Origin: DATCLS01 sp035265325
GTDB taxonomy: Bacteria > Actinomycetota > Acidimicrobiia > Acidimicrobiales > VFJN01
Assembly (NCBI GenBank): GCA_035265325.1
Contig: DATFOS010000028.1
Location: forward strand, 1 to 34,527
Length of the DNA stretch: 34,527 bases
Direction: 5' to 3'
In this document: piece by piece, positions 1 to 7,400 of the stretch
How the letters are laid out: each line of letters begins with the position of its first letter
How positions within the stretch are numbered: the first letter of the stretch is position 1
Translations under genes and position numbers: made by a program
The notes under the pieces: model-generated
Databases searched by the model: none
Seen by the model: only the letters and a program-made list of their open reading frames with translations
Told to the model about the DNA's origin: nothing

Positions 1-34
1 GTGCTCGCCGAGTCGGCCCCGCCGCGCCCGCCTC

Positions 35-1240
35 TCAGCCGAGGCGGCGGAAGAGCAGCCCGGTCTTCAGCTTCGGCGAGAAGAACGTCGTCTTCGGCGG
101 CATGCGCTCGCCGCCGTGGGCGGTGGCCTCGATCTGCGCCACGGTCGCCGGCCGCAGCAGGACGCCCGCCTGCGCCCGGCCCTCGGCCACGGCCCGGCGG
201 ACGTTGTCGACGCCGTGCTGGAACGTCAGCGTGTGCTCGGGCAGCGACGCCAGCGCCACGTCGAGCCGGACGGTGTCGAGGTCGCCGGCCTCGGCCAGGG
301 CCTCGGGTCGGGGTTTCAGCAGCACCTCGCCCTGGGGGCGGACCAGGCACAGCGCGCCCACCTCGTCCATCACGGTCACGACCGGCCGGTCGGCCGGCGG
401 CGCGCCGAGCGGCTCGAACCACGGCGACAGCGCCTCCAGCAGGTCGAAGCCGTCCGGCAGGCCCGTGAGCAGGCGGTGGATGGCCCGCACGGTCAGCTCG
501 TCCTCGACGAGCTCCACCACGTAGGTCAACGTCGCCCCGGCCGCGCCGGCGTCGCCGTCGGCCGCCTCGCGCTCGCCCTTGTAGGCGAGCGAGGTCTCGT
601 AGCGGTGGTGGCCGTCGGCGACCACGACCGGCTGGCTCGCCACGGCGGCGGAAATCGCCTCGACCCCCTCCGGCTCGTCGACGACCCACACCGTGTGGCG
701 GACGCCGTCCTCGTCGGTCACGTCGAGCTGCGGCTCGTCGTCGGTCGGGAGGAGGTCGGTCAGGCCCTTGGCCAGCGATAGCACCCAGATGGCGGACAGG
801 TTGGCCCGCGCCCCGCGCAACAGGTCGAGCCGGTCGGACTTCGCCTTCTTGGTGGTGTGCTCGTGCGGGAGGATGTCGGTGCCCGGCGGGCTCAGCTCGA
901 GCGCCCCCAGCACGCCGGTCGTGTGGGCGGGGCGGCCGGCGTCGTCGATGTACGACATCCGGTAGATCGTGAAGGTGGGCCGGTCGTCGGCCACCAGCAC
1001 GCCCTCCTCCCGCCAGGCCTCCAGCCGATGGCCGGCGGCGACGTAGCGGCCCTCGGGTTCGCCCGGTTCGTCGACCGGCATGTCGACCCGCACGGCGTTG
1101 TACGGGCTGCGGGACGCCAGCTCGGCCCGCTCGTCGTCGTCGACCACGTCGTAGGGCGGGCTGATCGCGCGCGACGGGTCGACCCTGGACGGGTCGTAGC
1201 GGAGGGCGGCGAATGGTCGGAACGAGGCCACGGATTCCAT
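35..1240 (-). CDS. DUF1015 family protein
   Basis: A 401-residue protein of the DUF1015 family, whose biochemical role is not established. Family hallmarks are visible: an SPPYDVV segment near the N-terminus, a central PHEHTTKKAKSDR stretch followed by a conserved ANLS motif, and the ADGHHRYETS motif, which looks like a ligand- or metal-binding site. No signal peptide or membrane segment is seen, so it is probably cytoplasmic. I chose the ATG at 1240 (MESVASFRPF) because the reading frame upstream is Arg/Pro-rich low-complexity sequence and family members begin with a similar FxPFxALRYxP segment. It diverges from the HAD phosphatase across 110 bp. No clear Shine-Dalgarno or TAnnnT element precedes the start. 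Family assignment is confident; function is unknown. Confidence 0.85.
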   Translation of the reverse strand: MESVASFRPFAALRYDPSRVDPSRAISPPYDVVDDDERAELASRSPYNAVRVDMPVDEPGEPEGRYVAAGHRLEAWREEGVLVADDRPTFTIYRMSYIDDAGRPAHTTGVLGALELSPPGTDILPHEHTTKKAKSDRLDLLRGARANLSAIWVLSLAKGLTDLLPTDDEPQLDVTDEDGVRHTVWVVDEPEGVEAISAAVASQPVVVADGHHRYETSLAYKGEREAADGDAGAAGATLTYVVELVEDELTVRAIHRLLTGLPDGFDLLEALSPWFEPLGAPPADRPVVTVMDEVGALCLVRPQGEVLLKPRPEALAEAGDLDTVRLDVALASLPEHTLTFQHGVDNVRRAVAEGRAQAGVLLRPATVAQIEATAHGGERMPPKTTFFSPKLKTGLLFRRLG

Positions 1241-1350
1241 GCTTGCAGACCGCCCCGGCGTCCCCCGGTCCGTGCCGGGCGTCACGCCGAGCGGTGGGCG
1301 CCGGGACCGATGTTGGCGGGCGCCGGCCCGGGCGGGCAGCATGCGCCGCC

Positions 1351-2103
1351 ATGGCGTGGGTACTCGACCTCGACGGCGTGGTGTGGCGCGGCGACCAGGC
1401 GCTGCCCGGGGCGGCCGACGCAGTGGCGCGGCTGCGCGCCGCCGGCGAGCGGGTCCTGTTCGTGACCAACAACTCCTTCGCCGAGGCGGCCACGACCGAG
1501 GCGAAGCTCGGCCGCATGGGCATCCCCGCCGCGGGCGACGTCGTGAGCTCGGCCATGGCCGGGGCGTCGCTGGTCGAGCCGGGGGAGCGCGTGCTGGTGT
1601 GCGGGGGCCCCGGCATCGCCGAGGCGGTGACCGGCCGGGGCGCCGAGCCGGTCATGAACCGCGGCACCGAGGACGGCGTGGGCGACGTCGACGTGGTGAT
1701 GGTCGGGTACCACCGGGACTTCGACTACGAGCGCCTGCGGGTGGCCACGTTCGCCCTCCAGCGGGGCGCCCGCCTCGTGGCCACGAACGACGACGCCACC
1801 TACCCGACCGACGAGGGGATCCTCCCCGGCGGCGGGTCGCTCGTGGCGGCGGTGGCCTACGCCAGCGGGCAGGCGGCCGAGGTGGCCGGTAAGCCCCACC
1901 CGCCGATGGCGGAGCTGGTCCGCGCCATGGTCGGGGCGGAGGGCACGGTCGTCGGCGACCGGCCCGACACCGACGGCCACTTCGCCGTGACGCTCGGCTA
2001 CCGCTGGGCGCTCGTCCTGTCCGGCGTGACGGCGGCGGGCGACCTCCCGGTCGACCCCATGCCCGACGTCGTGGCCCCCGACCTGGCGTCCCTGGTCCCC
2101 TAG
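1351..2103 (+). CDS. HAD-IIA family phosphatase (NagD/Rv1692-like)
   Basis: A 250-residue HAD-superfamily hydrolase of subclass IIA. Motif I is DLDGVVWRG at residues 5-13, with the nucleophile and acid/base aspartates; motif II is VTNNS near residue 45; motif III/IV is GKPHP followed by GDRPDTD near residues 180-208. The C2-type cap lies between motifs II and III, and the length is normal for the family. M. tuberculosis Rv1692, at the equivalent position upstream of tlyA, is a glycerol-3-phosphate phosphatase, so phospholipid or glycerol-phosphate recycling is a reasonable guess. Substrate cannot be read from sequence. The start is the ATG directly before AWVLDLDGV; a nearby ATG at 1341 is in another frame. 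It ends with TAG, 39 bp from the convergent rhomboid gene. Confidence 0.88.
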   Translation: MAWVLDLDGVVWRGDQALPGAADAVARLRAAGERVLFVTNNSFAEAATTEAKLGRMGIPAAGDVVSSAMAGASLVEPGERVLVCGGPGIAEAVTGRGAEPVMNRGTEDGVGDVDVVMVGYHRDFDYERLRVATFALQRGARLVATNDDATYPTDEGILPGGGSLVAAVAYASGQAAEVAGKPHPPMAELVRAMVGAEGTVVGDRPDTDGHFAVTLGYRWALVLSGVTAAGDLPVDPMPDVVAPDLASLVP

Positions 2104-2142
2104 GGCTCGCCCTGGCCGGCAATTCGCCGTGGTGGCGGCTCG

Positions 2143-2970
2143 CTAGCGCCAGCTGCCGTAGCCGCCGCGGGGGCGGTCGCCCCAGGGGTCGCGGGGGCCG
2201 AGCGGCTGCCAGGTCGCCGGTTGCGGCTGGGGGCGGGGCTTGAGCAGCTTCACGACGTAGCCGACGGCCATGCCGAACAGGAACCCGCCGACGTGGGCGG
2301 CCCACGCCACGCCCTCGTTGGGGTCGGTGAAGAACTGCAGGACGAACCAGAACCCCAGCACCACCCACGCCTGCAGGTTCAGCACGAGGATCAGGAAGAA
2401 CAGGACCAACGTGCGGATGCGGGCCCTCGGGTAGAGCACGAGGTACGCGCCCATGACCGCGGCGATGGCCCCGGAGGCGCCCACGAGCGCGACGGAGGAG
2501 TCGAGGTTGAGCGCCACGTGCGCCAGCGTCGCGACCACCCCGCCCGCCAGGTAGAACAGGATGTAGCCGACCTTGCCGAAGGCCTCCTCGACGTTGTTCC
2601 CGAACACCCACAGGAACAGGAGGTTGCCGGCGATGTGCAGCAGCCCGCCGTGGAGGAACATCGAGGTCAGGACCGACAGGTAGACGTTCTTCTCGGGGAA
2701 GAAGGCGGGCGAGTCGCCGTCGTCGACGTCGCACGACTCGGTCGTGATGCCCTCCACGTAGGTGGCGGTGACCTCTGCCCGGTCGAGCGGCCGGCCCTCG
2801 ACCACCTCGCACGGGATGGCGGCGTTCTCGACGTTGAACTCGACGTCCTCGGACGTCTCGGTGAACGGCGTGGGCTGCCAGAGGAAGTAGATGCCGAGGC
2901 AGGCCGCGATGATGATCCACGTGATGACCGGCGGGGTCTTCACCGGGTTGTCGTCGTGGAACGGCAGCAC
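2143..2970 (-). CDS. Rhomboid family intramembrane serine protease
   Basis: A 275-residue polytopic protein. Rhomboid catalytic features are complete: the HGGLLHIAGN segment (H107, H112, N116), the GASG motif with nucleophile Ser166, and the catalytic His226 in WAAHVGGFLFG. About six membrane helices are visible, beginning at residues 15-32. The loop between the first and second helices (about 33-95) is unusually long and acidic and carries two cysteines (54 and 80). The C-terminal 35 residues are a Pro/Arg/Gly-rich cytoplasmic tail. Rhomboids cut substrate membrane helices; the substrate here is unknown. The start is a GTG at 2970, with a possible GGTGA Shine-Dalgarno about 6 nt upstream. 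It converges on the HAD gene and diverges from the phasin-like gene. Confidence 0.92.
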   Translation of the reverse strand: MLPFHDDNPVKTPPVITWIIIAACLGIYFLWQPTPFTETSEDVEFNVENAAIPCEVVEGRPLDRAEVTATYVEGITTESCDVDDGDSPAFFPEKNVYLSVLTSMFLHGGLLHIAGNLLFLWVFGNNVEEAFGKVGYILFYLAGGVVATLAHVALNLDSSVALVGASGAIAAVMGAYLVLYPRARIRTLVLFFLILVLNLQAWVVLGFWFVLQFFTDPNEGVAWAAHVGGFLFGMAVGYVVKLLKPRPQPQPATWQPLGPRDPWGDRPRGGYGSWR

Positions 2971-3020
2971 GGCGGGTCACCGTATCCGTCCGGTACCGGG
3001 TCGGTGACGCCGCGCCGCCG

Positions 3021-3035
3021 TATGCTGGCCCGACA
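3021..3035 (+). promoter_or_regulatory. Leaderless-type -10 element of the phasin/H1-like gene
   Basis: TATGCT at 3021-3026 lies 8 nt before the ATG at 3035, so transcription would begin at or next to the start codon. No convincing -35 hexamer at 16-18 nt. Same layout as ten other genes in the window. Confidence 0.6.
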
Positions 3036-4069
3036 TGCCGGAGAACGACCTGCTGAAGCGTCTGCTCGACGCGGGTATGACGCTCACGACGGTGACCCAG
3101 TCCAAGGCCGAGGACCTCATCCGTGAGTTGGCCCGGGCGACCGAGTCACGGGCCGAGACCGCCCAGGAGACGATCGACGAGCTGGTCGAGCGGTCGCGTC
3201 GCAGCAGCGAGCGCCTGATGGACACGCTGCGCACGGAGGTGCGGGACCAGGTCGAGGGCCTGCGCCACCAGATCGAGAGCCTGGTCAGCAAGGACGACCT
3301 CAGCCGGGTGGTCCAGCAGTTGGCCTCCATGGTGGGGCGCGACGCGTCGGCGCCGTCCGGCTCGGCGACCCGGGCCAAGGCCACGTCGTCCAGCACGGCG
3401 GGGGAGCCGGTGGAGGACGCCGGCGTCACGCCGACGCCGGCCCTGTCCGCCGGCGGGGTGAAGACCGTCGCCACGAAGGCCGCCAAGAAGACACCCGCGA
3501 AGAAGGCGCCGGCCAAGACGGCGGCGACGGGCCCGGCCGCCAACATCGGCTCCCGCGACACGGCGGGTACCGCGCCGGTGTCGAAGGCGACACAGGCCAA
3601 GGCCGCCTCCCGGGCGTCGAAGGCCCGCAAGGTCTCCACCGCCGCCAAGACCACGACCGCCCACAAGGCGGCGACGACCAGGGCGTCGACGGCGGCCACC
3701 GTGTCGAAGGCGGCCAAGGACACGGCGACGAAGGCCGCAGGGCCGCCCGCACCCGCGCCGACGAAGGCGACGACGGGCTCGGCCGCCAAGGCGCCGGCCT
3801 CGAAGACCGCCGCCGCCGGGAAGGCGACGAAGGCGGCGACTCCGGGGAAGGCGGCGACCCCGGCCAAGGTTCCGGCGACCAAGGCGGCGACCCCCGCGAA
3901 GGCGCCGGCGACGAAGGCCGCGACCCCGGCGAAGGCGCCGGCGACGAAGGCCGCGAAGGCGTCCAAGGCCGGCAAGGCCGGGAAGGCGCCGGCCAAGGCG
4001 GCGAAGTCCGCCAAGGGCGGGCCGATCTCGTCCGCCGCCGGGCCGCCCGAGACCACCTCCGGCGGCTGA
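3035..4069 (+). CDS. Phasin-like protein with histone H1-like Lys/Ala/Pro tail
   Basis: A 344-residue protein in two parts. Residues 1 to about 100 are helical and charged, probably a coiled coil, and resemble the actinobacterial phasin-like family often annotated as polyhydroxyalkanoate synthesis regulator (KRLLDAG, RELARA, ELVERSRR segments). Residues from about 145 to 335 are almost only Ala, Lys, Thr and Pro, like the DNA-binding tails of histone H1, HctB or PhaF, and include three near-identical 11-residue repeats (273-305). By analogy with PhaF, such a protein could bind DNA through the tail and a granule or partner through the coil; that is inference. It has no Shine-Dalgarno and a TATGCT hexamer 8 nt before the ATG. 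It precedes tlyA by 17 nt. A pure low-complexity structural role is the alternative. Confidence 0.75.
   Translation: MPENDLLKRLLDAGMTLTTVTQSKAEDLIRELARATESRAETAQETIDELVERSRRSSERLMDTLRTEVRDQVEGLRHQIESLVSKDDLSRVVQQLASMVGRDASAPSGSATRAKATSSSTAGEPVEDAGVTPTPALSAGGVKTVATKAAKKTPAKKAPAKTAATGPAANIGSRDTAGTAPVSKATQAKAASRASKARKVSTAAKTTTAHKAATTRASTAATVSKAAKDTATKAAGPPAPAPTKATTGSAAKAPASKTAAAGKATKAATPGKAATPAKVPATKAATPAKAPATKAATPAKAPATKAAKASKAGKAGKAPAKAAKSAKGGPISSAAGPPETTSGG
3851..3949 (+). repeat. Three tandem 33-bp repeats in the H1-like tail
   Basis: Three consecutive in-frame units at 3851-3883, 3884-3916 and 3917-3949, each encoding AATPAK(V/A)PATK. They differ at third positions and at one Val/Ala codon. 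They lie in a longer Lys-Ala-Pro-rich stretch with looser repetition on both sides. Confidence 0.85.
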
Positions 4070-4071
4070 CG

Positions 4072-4077
4072 GGGGAG
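4072..4077 (+). promoter_or_regulatory. Shine-Dalgarno supporting a CTG start of tlyA
   Basis: GGGGAG (4072-4077) lies 9 nt before CTG 4087, just after the stop codon of the preceding gene. No ATG, GTG or TTG occurs in the tlyA frame from here to 4222, so this site helps decide the start. Confidence 0.6.
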
Positions 4078-4086
4078 CGTCCGCCG

Positions 4087-4923
4087 CTGGCCACCACCCG
4101 CCGCCGGCTCGACGCCGAGCTGGTCCGCCGGGGCCTGGTCCCGAGCCGGCAGCAGGCCCGAGCCGCCATCGACGCCGGCCGCGTCACCGTCGCCGGCGCC
4201 CCCGCCACCAAGTCGTCCCGCATGGTCGCAGCCCACGAACCGGTCCTGCTCACCGGCGACGGCCCCCGCTTCGTCGGGCGCGGCGGCGAGAAGCTGGACG
4301 CCGCCCTCGACCGCTTCGCCGTCCCGGTGGCGGGACGCCGGGCGCTCGACGCCGGCGCCTCGACCGGCGGCTTCACGGACTGCCTGCTCCAGCGGGGCGC
4401 CGCCGAGGTCGTGGCGGTGGATGTCGGCTACGGGCAACTCCACGAGCGGCTGCGGGAGGACCCGCGGGTGGTCGTGCGCGAGCGGACCAACGTGCGGGAC
4501 CTGGCCCCCGGCGACCTCGGCGACCCCTTCCCGCTGGTCGTGGCGGACCTGTCGTTCATCTCGCTCCGGGCCGTCGCCGCGCCGCTGGTCGGGCTGGCCG
4601 CCGCGGGCGCCGACCTGGTGTGGCTCGTGAAGCCGCAGTTCGAGGCCGGGCGCGAGGAGGCGGCCCGCGGGCGGGGCGTCGTGCGCGACCCCGACGTGTG
4701 GCGGCGGGTCCTCGCCGAGGTCGGTTCCGCGCTCGGGGCCCTCGGAGCCGCGATCATGGGGGTAATGGCGTCCCCGCTGCGCGGGGCCGACGGCAACGTC
4801 GAGTTCCTGCTCCACGCCCGCACCCCGCCCGTACCGCCCACTCCCGCCGGCGCACCGGTCGAGTTCGACGCGCTCGTCGAGGCCGCCGTGGCCGAGGCCG
4901 AGGCCACGACGGTGGGCGGCTGA
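4087..4923 (+). CDS. tlyA: TlyA-family rRNA 2'-O-methyltransferase, CTG start
   Basis: A 278-residue methyltransferase. TlyA makes 2'-O-methylcytidine in 16S and 23S rRNA and sensitises ribosomes to capreomycin and viomycin. Residues 8-65 form an S4 RNA-binding domain (LDAELVRRGL, SRQQARAAIDAGRV). The SAM site is LDAGASTGG at 87-95, followed by DVGYGQL. The catalytic residues K69, D154 and K182 (KPQFE) fall at the same numbers I recall for M. tuberculosis TlyA, with the last Glu at 239. The first ATG in frame (4222) would remove most of the S4 domain. No ATG, GTG or TTG lies in the frame before it, and the frame stays open back through the previous gene. CTG 4087 with a 9-nt-spaced GGGGAG gives the family N-terminus. 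It is followed by nadK after 1 nt. Confidence 0.9.
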   Translation: MATTRRRLDAELVRRGLVPSRQQARAAIDAGRVTVAGAPATKSSRMVAAHEPVLLTGDGPRFVGRGGEKLDAALDRFAVPVAGRRALDAGASTGGFTDCLLQRGAAEVVAVDVGYGQLHERLREDPRVVVRERTNVRDLAPGDLGDPFPLVVADLSFISLRAVAAPLVGLAAAGADLVWLVKPQFEAGREEAARGRGVVRDPDVWRRVLAEVGSALGALGAAIMGVMASPLRGADGNVEFLLHARTPPVPPTPAGAPVEFDALVEAAVAEAEATTVGG

Positions 4924-4924
4924 C

Positions 4925-5782
4925 GTGGCCGCCGTCGCCGTCATCGTCCATCACGAGCGCGAGCAGGCCGCCGAGCTGGCCCGCGACGCCGCCGACTGGC
5001 TGGAGGACCGCGGCCACGACGTCGTCATGCCCATGCGCGACGCGGGGCTCGTCGGGCGGCCCGACCTGGGCGTGGCCGAGGCGACGCTGGGCCACGGCCT
5101 CGACGTGGCGGTGAGCCTCGGCGGCGACGGCACGATGCTGCGGACGGTCGCGCTCATGGCCCGCGAAGCGGTCCCGATCATCGGGGTCAACGTGGGCCAG
5201 CTCGGCTACCTGAGTGAGGTCGAGCCCGAGGGCATGCGGATGGCCCTCAAGCGCTTCCTGGCGGGGTCGTACGAGGTCGAGGAGCGCATGCTGCTCCAGG
5301 TCGACGTCGACGCCGAGGCGTTCGAGGCCGGGCCGAGCCACCTGGCCCTCAACGAGGCCGTCCTCGAGAAGACGCCGATGGGCCACACGGTCCGGCTAGG
5401 GGTCAGCGTCGACGGCGAGGCGTTCACCACCTACGCTGCCGACGGCCTGATCGTCGCGACGCCGACGGGGTCGACGGCCTACGCCTTCTCGGCGCGCGGC
5501 CCGATCGTCGAGCCGACCCACCGCTGCCTGTTGATGACCCCGGTGTCACCGCACATGCTCTTCGACCGATCCCTGGTGCTCGACCCGTCCGCCGCCGTGC
5601 GCATCGAGGTGCTGGGCCATCGGCCGGCCACGCTGTCGGTCGACGGTTCCAACCTGGGCACGCTCCACAACGGTGAGGCCGTGACCTACACGGCGGCCGA
5701 GGCCACCGCGCGCATCGTGGCCTTCGGCCCGCGGTACTTCCTGCGCATCCTCAAGTCGAAGTTCGGCCTGAGCGACCGGTGA
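4925..5782 (+). CDS. nadK: NAD kinase
   Basis: A 285-residue ATP-NAD kinase, producing NADP+ from NAD+ in the cytoplasm. The GGDGT motif is at 66-70, the conserved Asn-Glu pair at 143-144 (ALNEAVL), and the glycine-rich TPTGSTAY motif at 179-186, matching NadK/PpnK across its length. The GTG start at 4925 is one nucleotide after the tlyA stop, implying translational coupling. The gene sits between tlyA and recN as in mycobacteria (Rv1695), so the assignment is secure. Confidence 0.96.
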   Translation: MAAVAVIVHHEREQAAELARDAADWLEDRGHDVVMPMRDAGLVGRPDLGVAEATLGHGLDVAVSLGGDGTMLRTVALMAREAVPIIGVNVGQLGYLSEVEPEGMRMALKRFLAGSYEVEERMLLQVDVDAEAFEAGPSHLALNEAVLEKTPMGHTVRLGVSVDGEAFTTYAADGLIVATPTGSTAYAFSARGPIVEPTHRCLLMTPVSPHMLFDRSLVLDPSAAVRIEVLGHRPATLSVDGSNLGTLHNGEAVTYTAAEATARIVAFGPRYFLRILKSKFGLSDR

Positions 5783-5801
5783 TGGCGGGCGTGGCGGGGA
5801 A

Positions 5802-5807
5802 GGGAGG
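5802..5807 (+). promoter_or_regulatory. Strong Shine-Dalgarno of recN
   Basis: GGGAGG at 5802-5807 lies 6 nt before ATG 5814. It is one of the few strong ribosome-binding sites in the window, consistent with recN being translated from an internal position of a polycistronic message. Confidence 0.75.
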
Positions 5808-5813
5808 CCGACG

Positions 5814-7400
5814 ATGCTGGTAGAGCTCGCCGTGCGTGACCTGGGCGTGATCGCCGAGCTGCGGCTCCTGCTCGGCCCCGGCATGACCGCGGTGACCGGC
5901 GAGACCGGCGCCGGCAAGACCATGGTGGTCGACGCCATCGAGCTGCTCGTGGGCGGCAGGTCCGACCCGGCGCTGGTCCGCACCGGCGCCGACGAGGCCT
6001 GGGTCGAGGGCCGCTTCCTCGACGGCGACCGCGAGGTGGTCGTGGCCCGGGCGATCCCCCGCAACGGGCGGTCCCGCGCCTACGTCGACGGGCGCCTGGC
6101 CACCGCCCAGGTGATGGCCGAGCTGGGCGTCGAGCTGGTCGACCTGCACGGCCAGCACGCCCACCAGTCGCTGCTGGCGCAGGCGGCGCAACGCGACGCG
6201 CTCGACACGTTCGCGGGCGTCGACCTCGGGCCGCTCACCGAGGCCCGCAGGAAGGTGGCGTCGCTGGTCGGCGAGCTGGGGCGGATGGGCGGCGACGAGC
6301 GCGAGCGCGCCCGCGAGCTCGACCTGGTCCGCTACCAGGTGTCCGAGATCGAGGCGGCCGGAATCACGGGGCCCGACGAGGACGAGGAGCTCGGCACCGA
6401 GGAGGACTTGCTGGCCGACGCCACCGCGCACCGCGAGGCGGCGGCGATGGCCCTCGAGGCGCTGTCCGGCGAGGGGGCGGCGTCCGACGCCCTGGGCACG
6501 GCCGTGTCCGCCCTGTCCGGGCGCAGCCCGTTCGCCGCCCACGAGGAGCGCCTGCGGGCGGTGGCCGCCGAGCTGACCGACGCCGCCGCCGAGCTGCGCC
6601 TGGCCGCCGAGGAGGTCGAGGAGGACCCCGAGCGCCTCGCCGTCGTGCGCGAGCGGCGCCAGCTGCTCCACGACCTGCGCCGCAAGTACGGCGACACGCT
6701 GGCCGAGGTGGTCGTCGAGGGCGAGCGCCTGTCCCAGCGCCTGGCCGAGCTGGAGGACCACGACCGCCGCGCCGCCGAGCTCGACGGCCTGCTGGAGGCC
6801 GCCCGGGCCGAGGAGCGCGAGGCCGCCGCCGTCGTCGGCAAGGCCCGGCGCGAGGCGGCGTCGCCGCTGGCCGAGCGGGTGCGCGAGCACCTCGCCGAGC
6901 TGGCCATGCGGAACGCCCGCGTCGAGGTGCAGGTGTCCGACGACGACCCCGGCGACGACGTCGAGATCCTGCTGGCGGCCAACCCGGGCACGCCGGCGCT
7001 GCCGCTGGCCAAGGTGGCGTCCGGCGGCGAGCTCGCCCGCATCATGCTGGCCCTGCGGCTCGTGCTGACCTCGGCGCCGCCCACGCTCGTGTTCGACGAG
7101 GTCGACGCCGGCATCGGCGGGCAGGCCGCCGTGGCCGTGGGCCGGGCGCTCGCCCGCCTGGCCGGTGAGCACCAGGTGTTCGTGGTGACCCACCTGCCCC
7201 AGGTGGCCGCCTACGCGGATGCGCAGGTCCGGGTGGCCAAGCGGTCCGACGAGGCCTCCACCGTGTCGTCGGCCACCGTGCTCGACGACGGCGAGCGGGT
7301 CATCGAGCTGTCCCGCATGCTGTCGGGCCAGCCGAGCGCGGCCGCCCGCGAGCACGCCATCGAGATGCTCACCACGGCGGCGGGGGAGAAGGGCCGGTGA
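5814..7400 (+). CDS. recN: DNA repair protein RecN
   Basis: A 528-residue SMC-like ATPase of double-strand break repair. The Walker A motif GETGAGKT is at residues 29-36, the ABC signature SGGEL at 403-407 and Walker B LVFDEVDAG with D428-E429. The ATPase halves are separated by a charged coiled-coil region (about 150-370) with the usual LRRKYGDT segment. RecN holds or aligns broken DNA ends and cooperates with RecA. The start is fixed by a strong GGGAGG 6 nt upstream. Its TGA overlaps the GTG of steA by 4 nt. Somewhat shorter than the E. coli protein, normal for actinobacteria. Confidence 0.97.
   Translation: MLVELAVRDLGVIAELRLLLGPGMTAVTGETGAGKTMVVDAIELLVGGRSDPALVRTGADEAWVEGRFLDGDREVVVARAIPRNGRSRAYVDGRLATAQVMAELGVELVDLHGQHAHQSLLAQAAQRDALDTFAGVDLGPLTEARRKVASLVGELGRMGGDERERARELDLVRYQVSEIEAAGITGPDEDEELGTEEDLLADATAHREAAAMALEALSGEGAASDALGTAVSALSGRSPFAAHEERLRAVAAELTDAAAELRLAAEEVEEDPERLAVVRERRQLLHDLRRKYGDTLAEVVVEGERLSQRLAELEDHDRRAAELDGLLEAARAEEREAAAVVGKARREAASPLAERVREHLAELAMRNARVEVQVSDDDPGDDVEILLAANPGTPALPLAKVASGGELARIMLALRLVLTSAPPTLVFDEVDAGIGGQAAVAVGRALARLAGEHQVFVVTHLPQVAAYADAQVRVAKRSDEASTVSSATVLDDGERVIELSRMLSGQPSAAAREHAIEMLTTAAGEKGR

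Noticed and set aside
3851..3949. CRISPR-like array
   Set aside because: The repeats are in frame, contiguous without spacers and encode a Lys/Ala/Pro tail.
4066..4069. CTGA as the tlyA start, a CTG analogue of ATGA overlaps
   Set aside because: Gives seven extra residues without family match; CTG 4087 has the better spaced Shine-Dalgarno. Kept as an alternative.
2977..4944. 655-codon minus-strand open frame opposite the phasin-like and tlyA genes
   Set aside because: Low-complexity Ala/Val/Gly product that mirrors the Lys/Ala repeats; the plus strand encodes recognised domains. Long antisense frames are expected at this G+C.
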